From: Hydractinia symbiolongicarpus
Lineage: Eukaryota; Cnidaria; Hydrozoa; Anthoathecata; Hydractiniidae
Reading direction: 5' to 3'
DNA length: 64,000 nucleotides
Assembly (NCBI RefSeq): GCF_029227915.1
Contig: NC_079883.1
Span: forward strand, 31,684,001-31,748,000
Shown: positions 23,390-37,191 of the stretch, piece after piece
Numbering within the stretch: position 1 is the stretch's first letter
Layout of the letters: the number at the start of each line of letters is the position of its first letter
Made by a program: the position numbers and the translations under genes
The notes under the pieces: model-generated
The model's input: the letters and a program-made list of their open reading frames with translations, nothing else
Databases searched by the model: none
Told to the model about the DNA's origin: nothing

Positions 23390-25229
23390 CTTTGTATACA
23401 TTCGACTATACGTGCCAAGCCCGGGATTTACGGGAAATCGCGGGTTTTCGTTTGCCGGCGATTAAACTGCTTTTATTCAGCGTCTCATCAAAAATGAAAA
23501 CATTCTTGAAAACTACAAGTCTCATGCGTTTTAGTGGTGAAATAATAATTTAAAAAATCGTTTGGGAAATGAGTTTACTCCCTGGGTACTTTCTTTGTAT
23601 ACTTTTGACTATACGGGCCGAGTCAAGGATTTACGGGAAATCGCAGGTTTTCGTATGCCGGCGATTAAACTTCTTTTATTCAGCGTCTCATCAAAAATGA
23701 AAACATTTTTGAAAACTACAAGTCTCATGCGTTTTAGTGGTGAAAAAATAATTTAAAAAATCGTTCGGGAAATGAGTTTACTTCCTGGGTACTTTCTTGT
23801 ATACTTTTGACTATACGGGCCGAGTCCGGGATTTACGGGAACTCGCGGATTTTCGTTTGCCGGCGATTAAACTTCTTTTATTCAGCGTCCCATCAAATAT
23901 GAAAATATTTTTGAAAACTACAAGTCTCATGCGTTTAGTGGTAAAAAAATAATATAAAAAATCGTTCGGGAAATGAGTTTACTCCCTGGGTACTTTCTTT
24001 GTATACAATTGACTATACGGGCCAAGCCCGGGATTTACGGGAAATCGCGGGTTTTCGTTTGCCGGCGATTAAACTTCTTTTATTCAAAGTCTCATCAAAA
24101 ATGAAAACATTTTTAAAAACTACAAGTCTTATGCGTTTTAGTGGTGAAAAAATAATTTAAAAAATCGTTCTGGAAATGAGTTTACTCCCTGGGTACTTTC
24201 TTTGTATACTTTTGACTATACGGGCCGAGTCCCGGATTTAGGGAAATCGCAGGTGTTCGTTTGCCGGCGATTAAACTGCTTTTATTCAGCGTCTTATCAA
24301 AAATGAAAACATTTTTGAAAACTACAAGTCTCATGCGTTTTAGTGGTGAAAAAATAATTTAAAAAATCGTTCGGGAAATGAGTTTACTCCCTGGGTACTT
24401 CCTTTGTATACTTTTGACTATACGGGCCAAGCCGGGATTTACGGGAAATCGCGGGTTTTCGTTTGCCGGCGATTAAACTTCTTTTATTCAGCGTCTCATC
24501 AAAAATGAAAACATTTTTAAAAACTACAAGTCTTATGCGCTTTAGTGGTGAAAAAATAATTTAAAAAATCGTTCTGGAAATGAGTTTACTCACAGGGTAC
24601 TTTCTTTGTATACATTCGACTATACGTGCCAAGCCCGGGATTCAGGGAAATCGCAGGTTTTCGTTTGCCGGCGATTAAACTTCTTTTATTCAGCGTCTCA
24701 TCAAAAATGAAAACATTTTTAAAAACTACAAGTCCGATGCGTTTTAGTGGTGAAAAAATAATTTAAAAAATCGTTCTGGAAATGAGTTTACTCACAGGGT
24801 ACTTTCTTTGTATACATTCGACTATACGGGCCAAGCCCGGGATTTACGGGAAATCGCGGGTTTTCGTTTTCCGGCGATTAAACCTCTTTCATTAAGCGTC
24901 TCATCAAAAATGAAAACATTTTTGAAAACTACAAGTCTCATGCGTTTTAGTGGTGAAAAAGTAATTTAAAAAATCGTTCGGGAAATGAGTTTACTCCCTG
25001 GGTACTTTCTTTGTATACTTTTGACTATACGGGCCAAGCCGGGATTTACGGGAAATCGCGGGTTTTCGTTTGCCGGCGATTAAACTTCTTTTATTCAGCG
25101 TCTCATCAAAAATGAAAACATTTTTAAAAACTGCAAGTCTTATGCGTTTTAGTGGTGAAAAAACAATTTAAAAAATCGTTCTGGAAATGAGTTTACTCAC
25201 AGGGTACTTTCTTTGTATACATTCGACTA
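23390..25229 (+). repeat. Satellite block B, copy 2 with one extra monomer
   Basis: It is the second copy of 18936-20573. The additional monomer lies at roughly 24294-24495. It carries acttcctttg and the ccaagccggg deletion form, a type common further right, so a conversion or insertion of one unit is likely. Confidence 0.75.
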
Positions 25230-26710
25230 TACGGGCCGAGTCCGGGATTTAGGGAAATCGCAGGTGTTCGTTTGCCGGCGATTAAACTGCTTTTATTCAG
25301 CGTCTTATCAAAAATGAAAACATTTTTGAAAACTACAAGTCTCATGCGTTTTAGTGGTGAAAAAATAATTTAAAAAATCGTTCGGGAAATGAGTTTACTC
25401 CCTGGGTACTTCCTTTGTATACTTTTGACTATACGGGCCAAGCCGGGATTTACGGGAAATCGCGGGTTTTCGTTTGCCGGCGATTAAACTTCTTTTATTC
25501 AGCGTCTCATCAAAAATGAAAACATTTTTAAAAACTACAAGTCTTATGCGCTTTAGTGGTGAAAAAATAATTTAAAAAATCGTTCTGGAAATGAGTTTAC
25601 TCACAGGGTACTTTCTTTGTATACATTCGACTATACGGGCCAAGCCCGGGATTTACGGGAAATCGCGGGTTTTCGTTTTCCGGCGATTAAACCTCTTTTA
25701 TTAAGCGTCTCATCAAAAATGAAAACATTTTTGAAAACTACAAGTCTCATGCGTTTTAGTGGTGAAAAAGTAATTTAAAAAATCGTTCGGGAAATGAGTT
25801 TACTTCCTGGGTACTTTCTTTGTATACTTTTGACTATACGGGCCAAGCCGAGATTTACGGGAAATCGCGGGTTTTCGTTTGCCGGCGATTAAACTTCTTT
25901 TATTCAGCGTCTCATCAAAAATGAAAACATTTTTAAAAACTACAAGTCTTATGCGTTTTAGTGGTGAAAAAATAATTTAAAAAATCGTTCTGGAAATGAG
26001 TTTACTCACAGGGTACTTTCTTTGTATACATTCGACTATACGTGCCAAGCCCGGGATTTAGGGAAATCGCAGGTTTTCGTTTGCCGGCGATTAAACTTCT
26101 TTTATTCAGCGTCTCATCAAAAATGAAAACATTTTTAAAAACTACAAGTCTGATGCGTTTTAGTGGTGAAAAAATAATTTAAAAAATCGTTCTGGAAAGG
26201 AGTTTACTCACAGGGTACTTTCTTTGTATACATTCGACTATACGTGCCAAGCCCGGGATTTACGGGAAATCGCGGGTTTTCGTTTTCCGGCGATTAAACC
26301 TCTTTCATTAAGCGTCTCATCAAAAATGAAAACATTTTTGAAAACTACAAGTCTCATGCGTTTTAGTGGTGAAAAAATAATTTAAAAAATCGTTCGGGAA
26401 ATGAGTTTACTCCCTGGGTACTTCCTTTGTATACTTTTGACTATACGGGCCAAGCCGGGATTTACGGGAAATCGCGGGTTTTCGTTTGCCGGCGATTAAA
26501 TTTCTTTTATTCAGCGTCTCATCAAAAATGAAAACATTTTTAAAAACTACAAGTCTTATGCGCTTTAGTGGTGAAAAAATAATTTAAAAAATCGTTCTGG
26601 AAATGAGTTTACTCACAGGGTACTTTCTTTGTATACATTCGACTATACGTGCCAAGCCCGGGATTCAGGGAAATCGCAGGTTTTCGTTTTCCGGCGATTA
26701 AACCTCCTTC

Positions 26711-27924
26711 ATTAAGCGTCTCATCAAAAATGAAAACATTTTTGAAAACTACAAGTCTCATGCGTTTTAGTGGTGAAAAAGTAATTTAAAAAATCGTTCG
26801 GGAAATGAGTTTACTCCCTGGGTACTTTCTTTGTATACTTTTGACTATACGGGCCAAGCCGGGATTTACGGGAAATCGCGGGTTTTCGTTTGCCGGCGAT
26901 TAAACTTCTTTTATTCAGCGTCTCATCAAAAATGAAAACATTTTTAAAAACTACAAGTCTGATGCGTTTTAGTGGTGAAAAAGTAATTTAAAAAATCGTT
27001 CGGGAAATGAGTTTACTCCCTGGGTACTTTCTTTGTATACATTCGACTATACGTGCCAAGCCCGGGATTTAGGGAAATCGCAGGTTTTCGTTTGCCGGCG
27101 ATTAAACTTCTTTTATTCAGCGTCTCATCAAAAATGAAAACATTTTTAAAAACTACAAGTCTGATGCGTTTTAGTGGTGAAAAAATAATTTAAAAAATCG
27201 TTCTGGAAATGAGTTTACTCACAGGGTACTTTCTTTGTATACATTCGACTATACGTGCCAAGCCCGGGATATACGGGAAATCGCGGGTTTTCGTTTTCCG
27301 GCGATTAAACCTCTTTCATTAAGCGTCTCATCAAAAATGAAAACATTTTTGAAAACTACAAGTCTCATGCGTTTTAGTGGTGAAAAAGTAAATTAAAAAA
27401 TCGTTCTGGAAATGAGTTTACTCACAGGGTACTTTCTTTGTATACATTCGACTATACGTGCCAAGCCCGGGATTTAGGGAAATCGCAGGTTTTCGTTTGC
27501 CGGCGATTAAACTTCTTTTATTCAGCGTCTCATCAAAAATGAAAACATTTTTAAAAACTACAAGTCTCATGCGTTTTAGTGGTGAAAAAATAATTTAAAA
27601 AATCGTTTGGGAAATGAGTTTACTCCCTGGGTACTTTCTTTGCATACTTTTGACTATACGGGCCGAGTCCAGGATTTACGGGAAATCGCAGGTTTTCGTT
27701 TGCCGGCGATTAAACTTCTTTTATTCAGCGTCTCATCAAAAATGAAAACATTTTTGAAAACTACAAGTCTCATGCGTTTTAGTGGTGAAAAAATAATTTA
27801 AAAAATCGTTCGGGAAATGAGTTTACTCCCTGGGTACTTTCTTGTATACTTTTGACTATACGGGCCGAGTCCGGGATTTACGGGAAATCGCGGGTTTTCG
27901 TTTTCCGGCGATTAAACCTCTTTC
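26711..27924 (+). repeat. 6-monomer tandem duplication, left copy (1214 bp)
   Basis: It is repeated at 27925-29138. All rare variants are shared: gggatatacggg (near 27269 and 28483), aagtaaattaaa (27387/28601) and the gcatac with gccgagtccagg monomer (27607/28821). No difference was seen by eye. Matching continues to about 29258. Confidence 0.85.
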
Positions 27925-29138
27925 ATTAAGCGTCTCATCAAAAATGAAAACATTTTTGAAAACTACAAGTCTCATGCGTTTTAGTGGTGAAAAAGTAATT
28001 TAAAAAATCGTTCGGGAAATGAGTTTACTCCCTGGGTACTTTCTTTGTATACTTTTGACTATACGGGCCAAGCCGGGATTTACGGGAAATCGCGGGTTTT
28101 CGTTTGCCGGCGATTAAACTTCTTTTATTCAGCGTCTCATCAAAAATGAAAACATTTTTAAAAACTACAAGTCTGATGCGTTTTAGTGGTGAAAAAGTAA
28201 TTTAAAAAATCGTTCGGGAAATGAGTTTACTCCCTGGGTACTTTCTTTGTATACATTCGACTATACGTGCCAAGCCCGGGATTTAGGGAAATCGCAGGTT
28301 TTCGTTTGCCGGCGATTAAACTTCTTTTATTCAGCGTCTCATCAAAAATGAAAACATTTTTAAAAACTACAAGTCTGATGCGTTTTAGTGGTGAAAAAAT
28401 AATTTAAAAAATCGTTCTGGAAATGAGTTTACTCACAGGGTACTTTCTTTGTATACATTCGACTATACGTGCCAAGCCCGGGATATACGGGAAATCGCGG
28501 GTTTTCGTTTTCCGGCGATTAAACCTCTTTCATTAAGCGTCTCATCAAAAATGAAAACATTTTTGAAAACTACAAGTCTCATGCGTTTTAGTGGTGAAAA
28601 AGTAAATTAAAAAATCGTTCTGGAAATGAGTTTACTCACAGGGTACTTTCTTTGTATACATTCGACTATACGTGCCAAGCCCGGGATTTAGGGAAATCGC
28701 AGGTTTTCGTTTGCCGGCGATTAAACTTCTTTTATTCAGCGTCTCATCAAAAATGAAAACATTTTTAAAAACTACAAGTCTCATGCGTTTTAGTGGTGAA
28801 AAAATAATTTAAAAAATCGTTTGGGAAATGAGTTTACTCCCTGGGTACTTTCTTTGCATACTTTTGACTATACGGGCCGAGTCCAGGATTTACGGGAAAT
28901 CGCAGGTTTTCGTTTGCCGGCGATTAAACTTCTTTTATTCAGCGTCTCATCAAAAATGAAAACATTTTTGAAAACTACAAGTCTCATGCGTTTTAGTGGT
29001 GAAAAAATAATTTAAAAAATCGTTCGGGAAATGAGTTTACTCCCTGGGTACTTTCTTGTATACTTTTGACTATACGGGCCGAGTCCGGGATTTACGGGAA
29101 ATCGCGGGTTTTCGTTTTCCGGCGATTAAACCTCTTTC
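27925..29138 (+). repeat. 6-monomer tandem duplication, right copy (1214 bp)
   Basis: It is the second copy of 26711-27924. Its composition differs from the 6-monomer repeat of region I (no tataaattg monomer), so the equal length is a coincidence of register rather than the same unit. Confidence 0.85.
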
Positions 29139-29511
29139 ATTAAGCGTCTCATCAAAAATGAAAACATTTTTGAAAACTACAAGTCTCATGCGTTTTAGTG
29201 GTGAAAAAGTAATTTAAAAAATCGTTCGGGAAATGAGTTTACTCCCTGGGTACTTTCTTGTATACTTTTGACTATACGGGCCGAGTCCGGGATTTACGGG
29301 AAATCGCGGATTTTCGTTTGCCGGCGATTAAACTTCTTTTATTCAGCGTCTCATCAAAAATGAAAATATTTTTAAAAACTACAAGTCACATGCGTTTTAG
29401 TGGTGAAAAAATAATTTAAAAAATCGTTCGGGAAATGAGTTTACTCCCTGGGTACTTTCTTGTATACTTTTGACTATACGGGCCGAGTCCGGGATTTACG
29501 GGAAATCGCGG

Positions 29512-32500
29512 ATTTTCGTTTGCCGGCGATTAAACTTCTTTTATTCAGCGTCTCATCAAAAATGAAAACATTTTTAAAAACTACAAGTCTTATGCGTTTT
29601 AGTGGTGAAAAAATAATTTAAAAAATCGTTCTGGAAATGAGTTTACTCACAGGGTACTTTCTTTGTATACATTCGACTATACGTGCCAAGCCCGGGATTT
29701 ACGGGAAATCGCGGGTTTTCGTTTTCCGGCGATTAAACCTCTTTCATTAAGCGTCTCATCAAAAATGAAAACATTTTTGAAAACTACAAGTCTCATGCGT
29801 TTTAGTGGTGAAAAAGTAAATTAAAAAATCGTTCTGGAAATGAGTTTACTCACAGGGTACTTTCTTTGTATACATTCGACTATACGTGCCAAGCCCGGGA
29901 TTTAGGGAAATCGCAGGTTTTCGTTTGCCGGCGATTAAACTTCTTTTATTCAGCGTCTCATCAAAAATGAAAACATTTTTAAAAACTACAAGTCTGATGC
30001 GTTTTAGTGGTGAAAAGATAATTTGAAAAATCGTTCTGGAAATGAGTTTACTCACAGGGTACTTTCTTTGTATACATTCGACTATACGTGCCAAGCCCGG
30101 GATTTACGGGAAATCGCGGGTTTTCGTTTTCCGGCGATTAAGCCTCTTTCATTAAGCGTCTCATCAAAAATGAAAACATTTTTGAAAACTACAAGTCTCA
30201 TGCGTTTTAGTGGTGAAAAAGTAATTTAAAAAATCGTTCGGGAAATGAGTTTACTCCCTGGGTACTTTCTTTGTATACTTTTGACTACACGGGTCAAGCC
30301 GGGATTTACGGAAAATCGCGGGTTTTCGTTTGCCGGCGAATAAACTTCTTTTATTCAGCGTCTCATCAAAAATGAAAATATTTTTAAAAACTACAAGTCT
30401 CATGCGTTTTAGTGGTGAAAAAATAATTTAAAAAATCGTTCGGGAAATGAGTTTACTCCCTGGGTACTTTCTTGTATACTTTTGACTATACGGGCCGAGT
30501 CCGGGATTTACGGGAAATCGCGGATTTTCGTTTGCCGGCGATTAAACTTCTTTTATTCAGCGTCCCATCAAATATGAGAATATTTTGGAAAACTACAAGT
30601 CTCATGCGTTTAGTGGTAAAAAAATAATATAAAAAATCGTTCGGGAAGTGAGTTTACTCCCTGGGTACTTTCTTTGTATACTTTTGACTATACGGGCCAA
30701 GCCCGGGATTTACGGGAAATCGCGGGTTTTCGTTTGCCGGCGATTAAACTTCTTTTATTCAGCGTCTCATCAAAAATGAAAACATTTTTAAAAACTACAA
30801 GTCTTATGCGTTTTAGTGGTGAAAAAATAATTTAAAAAATCGTTCTGGAAATGAGTTTACTCACAGGGTACTTTCTTTGTATACATTCGACTATACGTGC
30901 CAAGCCCGGGATTTAGGGAAATCGCAGGTTTTCGTTTGCCGGCGATTAAACTTCTTTTATTCAGCGTCTCGTCAAAAATGAAAACATTTTTAAAAACTAC
31001 AAGTCTGATGCGTTTTAGTGGTGAAAAAATAATTTAAAAAATCGTTCTGGAAATGAGTTTACTCACAGGGTACTTTCTTTGTATACATTCGACTATACGT
31101 GCCAAGCCCGGGATTTACGGGAAATCGCGGGTTTTCGTTTTCCGGCGATTAAACCTCTTTCATTAAGCGTCTCATCAAAAATGAAAACATTTTGAAAACT
31201 ACAAGTCTCATGCGTTTTAGTGGTGAAAAAGTAAATTAAAAAATCGTTCGGGAAATGAGTTTACTCCCTGGGTACTTTCTTTGTATACTTTTGATTATAC
31301 GGGTCAAGCCGGGATTTACGGGAAATCGCGGGCTTTCGTTTGCCGGCGATTAAACTTCTTTTATTCAGCGTCTCATCAAAAATGAAAATATTTTTAAAAA
31401 CTACAAGTCTCATGCCTTTTAGTGGTGAAAAAATAATTTAAAAAATCGTTCGGGAAATGAGTTTACTCCCTGGGTACTTTCTTGCATACTTTTGACTATA
31501 CGGGCCGAGTCCGGGATTTACGGGAAATCGCGGATTTTCGTTTGCCGGCGATTAAACTTCTTTTATTCAGCGTCCCATCAAATATGAAAATATTTTTGAA
31601 AACTACAAGTCTCATGCGTTTAGTGGTAAAAAAATAATATAAAAAATCGTTCGGGAAATGAGTTTACTCCCTGGGTACTTTCTTTTTATACTTTTGACTA
31701 TACGGGCCAAGCCCGGGATTTACGGGAACTCGCGGGTTTTCGTTTGCCGGCGATTAAACTTCTTTTATTCAGCGTCTCATCAAAAATGAAAACATTTTTA
31801 AAAACTACAAGTCTTATGCGTTTTAGTGGTGAAAAAATAATTTAAAAAATCGTTCTGGAAATGAGTTTACTCCCTGGGTACTTTCTTTGTATACTTTTGA
31901 CTATACGGGCCGAGTCCGGGATTTAGGGAAATCGCAGGTTTTCGTTTGCCGGCGATTAAACTGCTTTTATTCAGCGTCTCATCAAAAATGAAAACATTTT
32001 TGAAAACTACAAGTCTCATGCGTTTTAGTGGTGAAAAAATAATTTAAAAAATCGTTCGGGAAATGAGTTTACTCCCTGGGTACTTTCTTGTATACTTTTG
32101 ACTATACGGGCCGAGTCCGGGATTTACGGGAAATCGCGGATTTTCGTTTGCCGGCGATTAAACTTCTTTTATTCAGCGTCCCATCAAATATGAAAATATT
32201 TTTGAAAACTACAAGTCTCATGCGTTTAGTGGTAAAAAAATAATATAAAAAATCGTTCGGGAAATGAGTTTACTCCCTGGGTACTTTCTTTATATACATT
32301 TGACTATACGGGCCAAGCCCGGGATTTACGGGAACTCGCGGGTTTTCGTTTGCTGGTGATTAAACTTCTTTTATTCAGCGTCTCATCAAAAATGAAAACA
32401 TTTTTAAAAACTACAAGTCTTATGCGTTTTAGCGGTGAAAAAATAATTTAAAAAATCGTTATGGAAATGAGTTTACTCCCTGGGTACTTTCTTTGTATAC

Positions 32501-33351
32501 TTTTGACTATACGGGCCGAGTCCGGGATTTAGGGAAATCGCAGGTTTTCGTTTGCCGGCGATTAAACTGCTTTTATTCAGCGTCTCATCAAAAATGAAAA
32601 CATTTTTGAAAACTACAAGTCTCATGCGTTTTAGTGGTGAAAAAATAATTTAAAAAATCGTTTGGGAAATGAGTTTACTCCCTGGGTACTTTCTTTGCAT
32701 ACTTTTGACTATACGGGCCGAGTCCAGGATTTACGGGAAATCGCAGGTTTTCGTTTGCCGGCGATTAAACTTCTTTTATTCAGCGTCTCATCAAAAATGA
32801 AAACATTTTTGAAAACTACAAGTCTCATGCGTTTAGTGGTAAAAAAATAATATAAAAAATCGTTCGGGAAATGAGTTTACTCCCTGGGTACTTTCTTTGT
32901 ATACTTTTGACTATACGGGCCAAGCCCGGGATTTAGGGAAATCGCAGGTTTTCGTTTGCCGGCGATTAAACTGCTTTTATTCAGCGTCTCATCAAAAATG
33001 AAAACATTTTTGAAAACTACAAGTCTCATGCGTTTTAGTGGTGAAAAAATAATTTAAAAAATCGTTCGGGAAATGAGTTTACTCCCTGGGTACTTTCTTG
33101 TATACTTTTGACTATAGGGGCCGAGTCCGGGATTTACGGGAAATCGCGGATTTTCGTTTGCCGGCGATTAAACTTCTTTTGTTCAGCGTCCCATCAAATA
33201 TGAAAATATTTTTGAAAACTACAAGTCTCATGCGTTTAGTGGTAAAAAAATAATATAAAAAATCGTTCGGGAAATGAGTTTACTCCCTGGGTACTTTCTT
33301 TATATACTTTTGACTATACGGGCCAAGCCCGGGATTTACGGGAACTCGCGG
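29512..33351 (+). repeat. 19-monomer tandem duplication, left copy (3840 bp)
   Basis: Every 60-base line compared between this copy and 33352-37191 was identical, including many private variants: gaaaagataatttg (30014/33854), tactacacgggtc (30284/34124), aatatgagaa (30571/34411), gtctcgtcaaa (30965/34805), catgcctttt (31412/35252), tttgctggtgatt (32349/36189) and ctataggggcc (33113/36953). Left of 29512 the sequences differ at once (ccgagtccggg against ccaagcccggg, then gcgga against gcggg). Identity continues past the right copy to about 37310. Confidence 0.92.
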
Positions 33352-36300
33352 GTTTTCGTTTGCCGGCGATTAAACTTCTTTTATTCAGCGTCTCATCAAA
33401 AATGAAAACATTTTTAAAAACTACAAGTCTTATGCGTTTTAGTGGTGAAAAAATAATTTAAAAAATCGTTCTGGAAATGAGTTTACTCACAGGGTACTTT
33501 CTTTGTATACATTCGACTATACGTGCCAAGCCCGGGATTTACGGGAAATCGCGGGTTTTCGTTTTCCGGCGATTAAACCTCTTTCATTAAGCGTCTCATC
33601 AAAAATGAAAACATTTTTGAAAACTACAAGTCTCATGCGTTTTAGTGGTGAAAAAGTAAATTAAAAAATCGTTCTGGAAATGAGTTTACTCACAGGGTAC
33701 TTTCTTTGTATACATTCGACTATACGTGCCAAGCCCGGGATTTAGGGAAATCGCAGGTTTTCGTTTGCCGGCGATTAAACTTCTTTTATTCAGCGTCTCA
33801 TCAAAAATGAAAACATTTTTAAAAACTACAAGTCTGATGCGTTTTAGTGGTGAAAAGATAATTTGAAAAATCGTTCTGGAAATGAGTTTACTCACAGGGT
33901 ACTTTCTTTGTATACATTCGACTATACGTGCCAAGCCCGGGATTTACGGGAAATCGCGGGTTTTCGTTTTCCGGCGATTAAGCCTCTTTCATTAAGCGTC
34001 TCATCAAAAATGAAAACATTTTTGAAAACTACAAGTCTCATGCGTTTTAGTGGTGAAAAAGTAATTTAAAAAATCGTTCGGGAAATGAGTTTACTCCCTG
34101 GGTACTTTCTTTGTATACTTTTGACTACACGGGTCAAGCCGGGATTTACGGAAAATCGCGGGTTTTCGTTTGCCGGCGAATAAACTTCTTTTATTCAGCG
34201 TCTCATCAAAAATGAAAATATTTTTAAAAACTACAAGTCTCATGCGTTTTAGTGGTGAAAAAATAATTTAAAAAATCGTTCGGGAAATGAGTTTACTCCC
34301 TGGGTACTTTCTTGTATACTTTTGACTATACGGGCCGAGTCCGGGATTTACGGGAAATCGCGGATTTTCGTTTGCCGGCGATTAAACTTCTTTTATTCAG
34401 CGTCCCATCAAATATGAGAATATTTTGGAAAACTACAAGTCTCATGCGTTTAGTGGTAAAAAAATAATATAAAAAATCGTTCGGGAAGTGAGTTTACTCC
34501 CTGGGTACTTTCTTTGTATACTTTTGACTATACGGGCCAAGCCCGGGATTTACGGGAAATCGCGGGTTTTCGTTTGCCGGCGATTAAACTTCTTTTATTC
34601 AGCGTCTCATCAAAAATGAAAACATTTTTAAAAACTACAAGTCTTATGCGTTTTAGTGGTGAAAAAATAATTTAAAAAATCGTTCTGGAAATGAGTTTAC
34701 TCACAGGGTACTTTCTTTGTATACATTCGACTATACGTGCCAAGCCCGGGATTTAGGGAAATCGCAGGTTTTCGTTTGCCGGCGATTAAACTTCTTTTAT
34801 TCAGCGTCTCGTCAAAAATGAAAACATTTTTAAAAACTACAAGTCTGATGCGTTTTAGTGGTGAAAAAATAATTTAAAAAATCGTTCTGGAAATGAGTTT
34901 ACTCACAGGGTACTTTCTTTGTATACATTCGACTATACGTGCCAAGCCCGGGATTTACGGGAAATCGCGGGTTTTCGTTTTCCGGCGATTAAACCTCTTT
35001 CATTAAGCGTCTCATCAAAAATGAAAACATTTTGAAAACTACAAGTCTCATGCGTTTTAGTGGTGAAAAAGTAAATTAAAAAATCGTTCGGGAAATGAGT
35101 TTACTCCCTGGGTACTTTCTTTGTATACTTTTGATTATACGGGTCAAGCCGGGATTTACGGGAAATCGCGGGCTTTCGTTTGCCGGCGATTAAACTTCTT
35201 TTATTCAGCGTCTCATCAAAAATGAAAATATTTTTAAAAACTACAAGTCTCATGCCTTTTAGTGGTGAAAAAATAATTTAAAAAATCGTTCGGGAAATGA
35301 GTTTACTCCCTGGGTACTTTCTTGCATACTTTTGACTATACGGGCCGAGTCCGGGATTTACGGGAAATCGCGGATTTTCGTTTGCCGGCGATTAAACTTC
35401 TTTTATTCAGCGTCCCATCAAATATGAAAATATTTTTGAAAACTACAAGTCTCATGCGTTTAGTGGTAAAAAAATAATATAAAAAATCGTTCGGGAAATG
35501 AGTTTACTCCCTGGGTACTTTCTTTTTATACTTTTGACTATACGGGCCAAGCCCGGGATTTACGGGAACTCGCGGGTTTTCGTTTGCCGGCGATTAAACT
35601 TCTTTTATTCAGCGTCTCATCAAAAATGAAAACATTTTTAAAAACTACAAGTCTTATGCGTTTTAGTGGTGAAAAAATAATTTAAAAAATCGTTCTGGAA
35701 ATGAGTTTACTCCCTGGGTACTTTCTTTGTATACTTTTGACTATACGGGCCGAGTCCGGGATTTAGGGAAATCGCAGGTTTTCGTTTGCCGGCGATTAAA
35801 CTGCTTTTATTCAGCGTCTCATCAAAAATGAAAACATTTTTGAAAACTACAAGTCTCATGCGTTTTAGTGGTGAAAAAATAATTTAAAAAATCGTTCGGG
35901 AAATGAGTTTACTCCCTGGGTACTTTCTTGTATACTTTTGACTATACGGGCCGAGTCCGGGATTTACGGGAAATCGCGGATTTTCGTTTGCCGGCGATTA
36001 AACTTCTTTTATTCAGCGTCCCATCAAATATGAAAATATTTTTGAAAACTACAAGTCTCATGCGTTTAGTGGTAAAAAAATAATATAAAAAATCGTTCGG
36101 GAAATGAGTTTACTCCCTGGGTACTTTCTTTATATACATTTGACTATACGGGCCAAGCCCGGGATTTACGGGAACTCGCGGGTTTTCGTTTGCTGGTGAT
36201 TAAACTTCTTTTATTCAGCGTCTCATCAAAAATGAAAACATTTTTAAAAACTACAAGTCTTATGCGTTTTAGCGGTGAAAAAATAATTTAAAAAATCGTT

Positions 36301-37191
36301 ATGGAAATGAGTTTACTCCCTGGGTACTTTCTTTGTATACTTTTGACTATACGGGCCGAGTCCGGGATTTAGGGAAATCGCAGGTTTTCGTTTGCCGGCG
36401 ATTAAACTGCTTTTATTCAGCGTCTCATCAAAAATGAAAACATTTTTGAAAACTACAAGTCTCATGCGTTTTAGTGGTGAAAAAATAATTTAAAAAATCG
36501 TTTGGGAAATGAGTTTACTCCCTGGGTACTTTCTTTGCATACTTTTGACTATACGGGCCGAGTCCAGGATTTACGGGAAATCGCAGGTTTTCGTTTGCCG
36601 GCGATTAAACTTCTTTTATTCAGCGTCTCATCAAAAATGAAAACATTTTTGAAAACTACAAGTCTCATGCGTTTAGTGGTAAAAAAATAATATAAAAAAT
36701 CGTTCGGGAAATGAGTTTACTCCCTGGGTACTTTCTTTGTATACTTTTGACTATACGGGCCAAGCCCGGGATTTAGGGAAATCGCAGGTTTTCGTTTGCC
36801 GGCGATTAAACTGCTTTTATTCAGCGTCTCATCAAAAATGAAAACATTTTTGAAAACTACAAGTCTCATGCGTTTTAGTGGTGAAAAAATAATTTAAAAA
36901 ATCGTTCGGGAAATGAGTTTACTCCCTGGGTACTTTCTTGTATACTTTTGACTATAGGGGCCGAGTCCGGGATTTACGGGAAATCGCGGATTTTCGTTTG
37001 CCGGCGATTAAACTTCTTTTGTTCAGCGTCCCATCAAATATGAAAATATTTTTGAAAACTACAAGTCTCATGCGTTTAGTGGTAAAAAAATAATATAAAA
37101 AATCGTTCGGGAAATGAGTTTACTCCCTGGGTACTTTCTTTATATACTTTTGACTATACGGGCCAAGCCCGGGATTTACGGGAACTCGCGG
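33352..37191 (+). repeat. 19-monomer tandem duplication, right copy (3840 bp)
   Basis: It is an exact direct neighbour of 29512-33351. The right end is set by the copy length; matching carries on to about 37310, where cgttctgg changes to cgttatgg and cacaggg to ccctggg. Its right part also serves as the left copy of the 15-monomer duplication that starts near 35719. Confidence 0.92.

Larger units (their letters stand above)
18936..29511 (+). repeat. Region III: satellite where CACAGGG and CCTCTTTCATTAAG monomers appear
   Basis: Continuous monomers. From here rightward two new types become common: one with cacagggtact, tacattcgac and tttaggg, and one with ttttccgg and aaacctctttcattaag. A shorter five-monomer echo is seen between 24231-24628 and 25242-25639 (offset 1011 bp, shared gcaggtgttcg and acttcctttg). 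Outside the listed duplications the stretch is a mosaic of the same types. No gene was found. Confidence 0.85.

Noticed and set aside
29846-30094. Minus-strand open reading frame of 82 codons, repeated exactly at 33686-33934
   Set aside because: The second copy is simply the 3840-bp duplication. The frame arises because aataatttg replaces aataattta at about 30020, removing a reverse-strand stop. The protein repeats part of itself across two monomers (ARIVECIQRKYP and SRMYTKKVP are corresponding segments).
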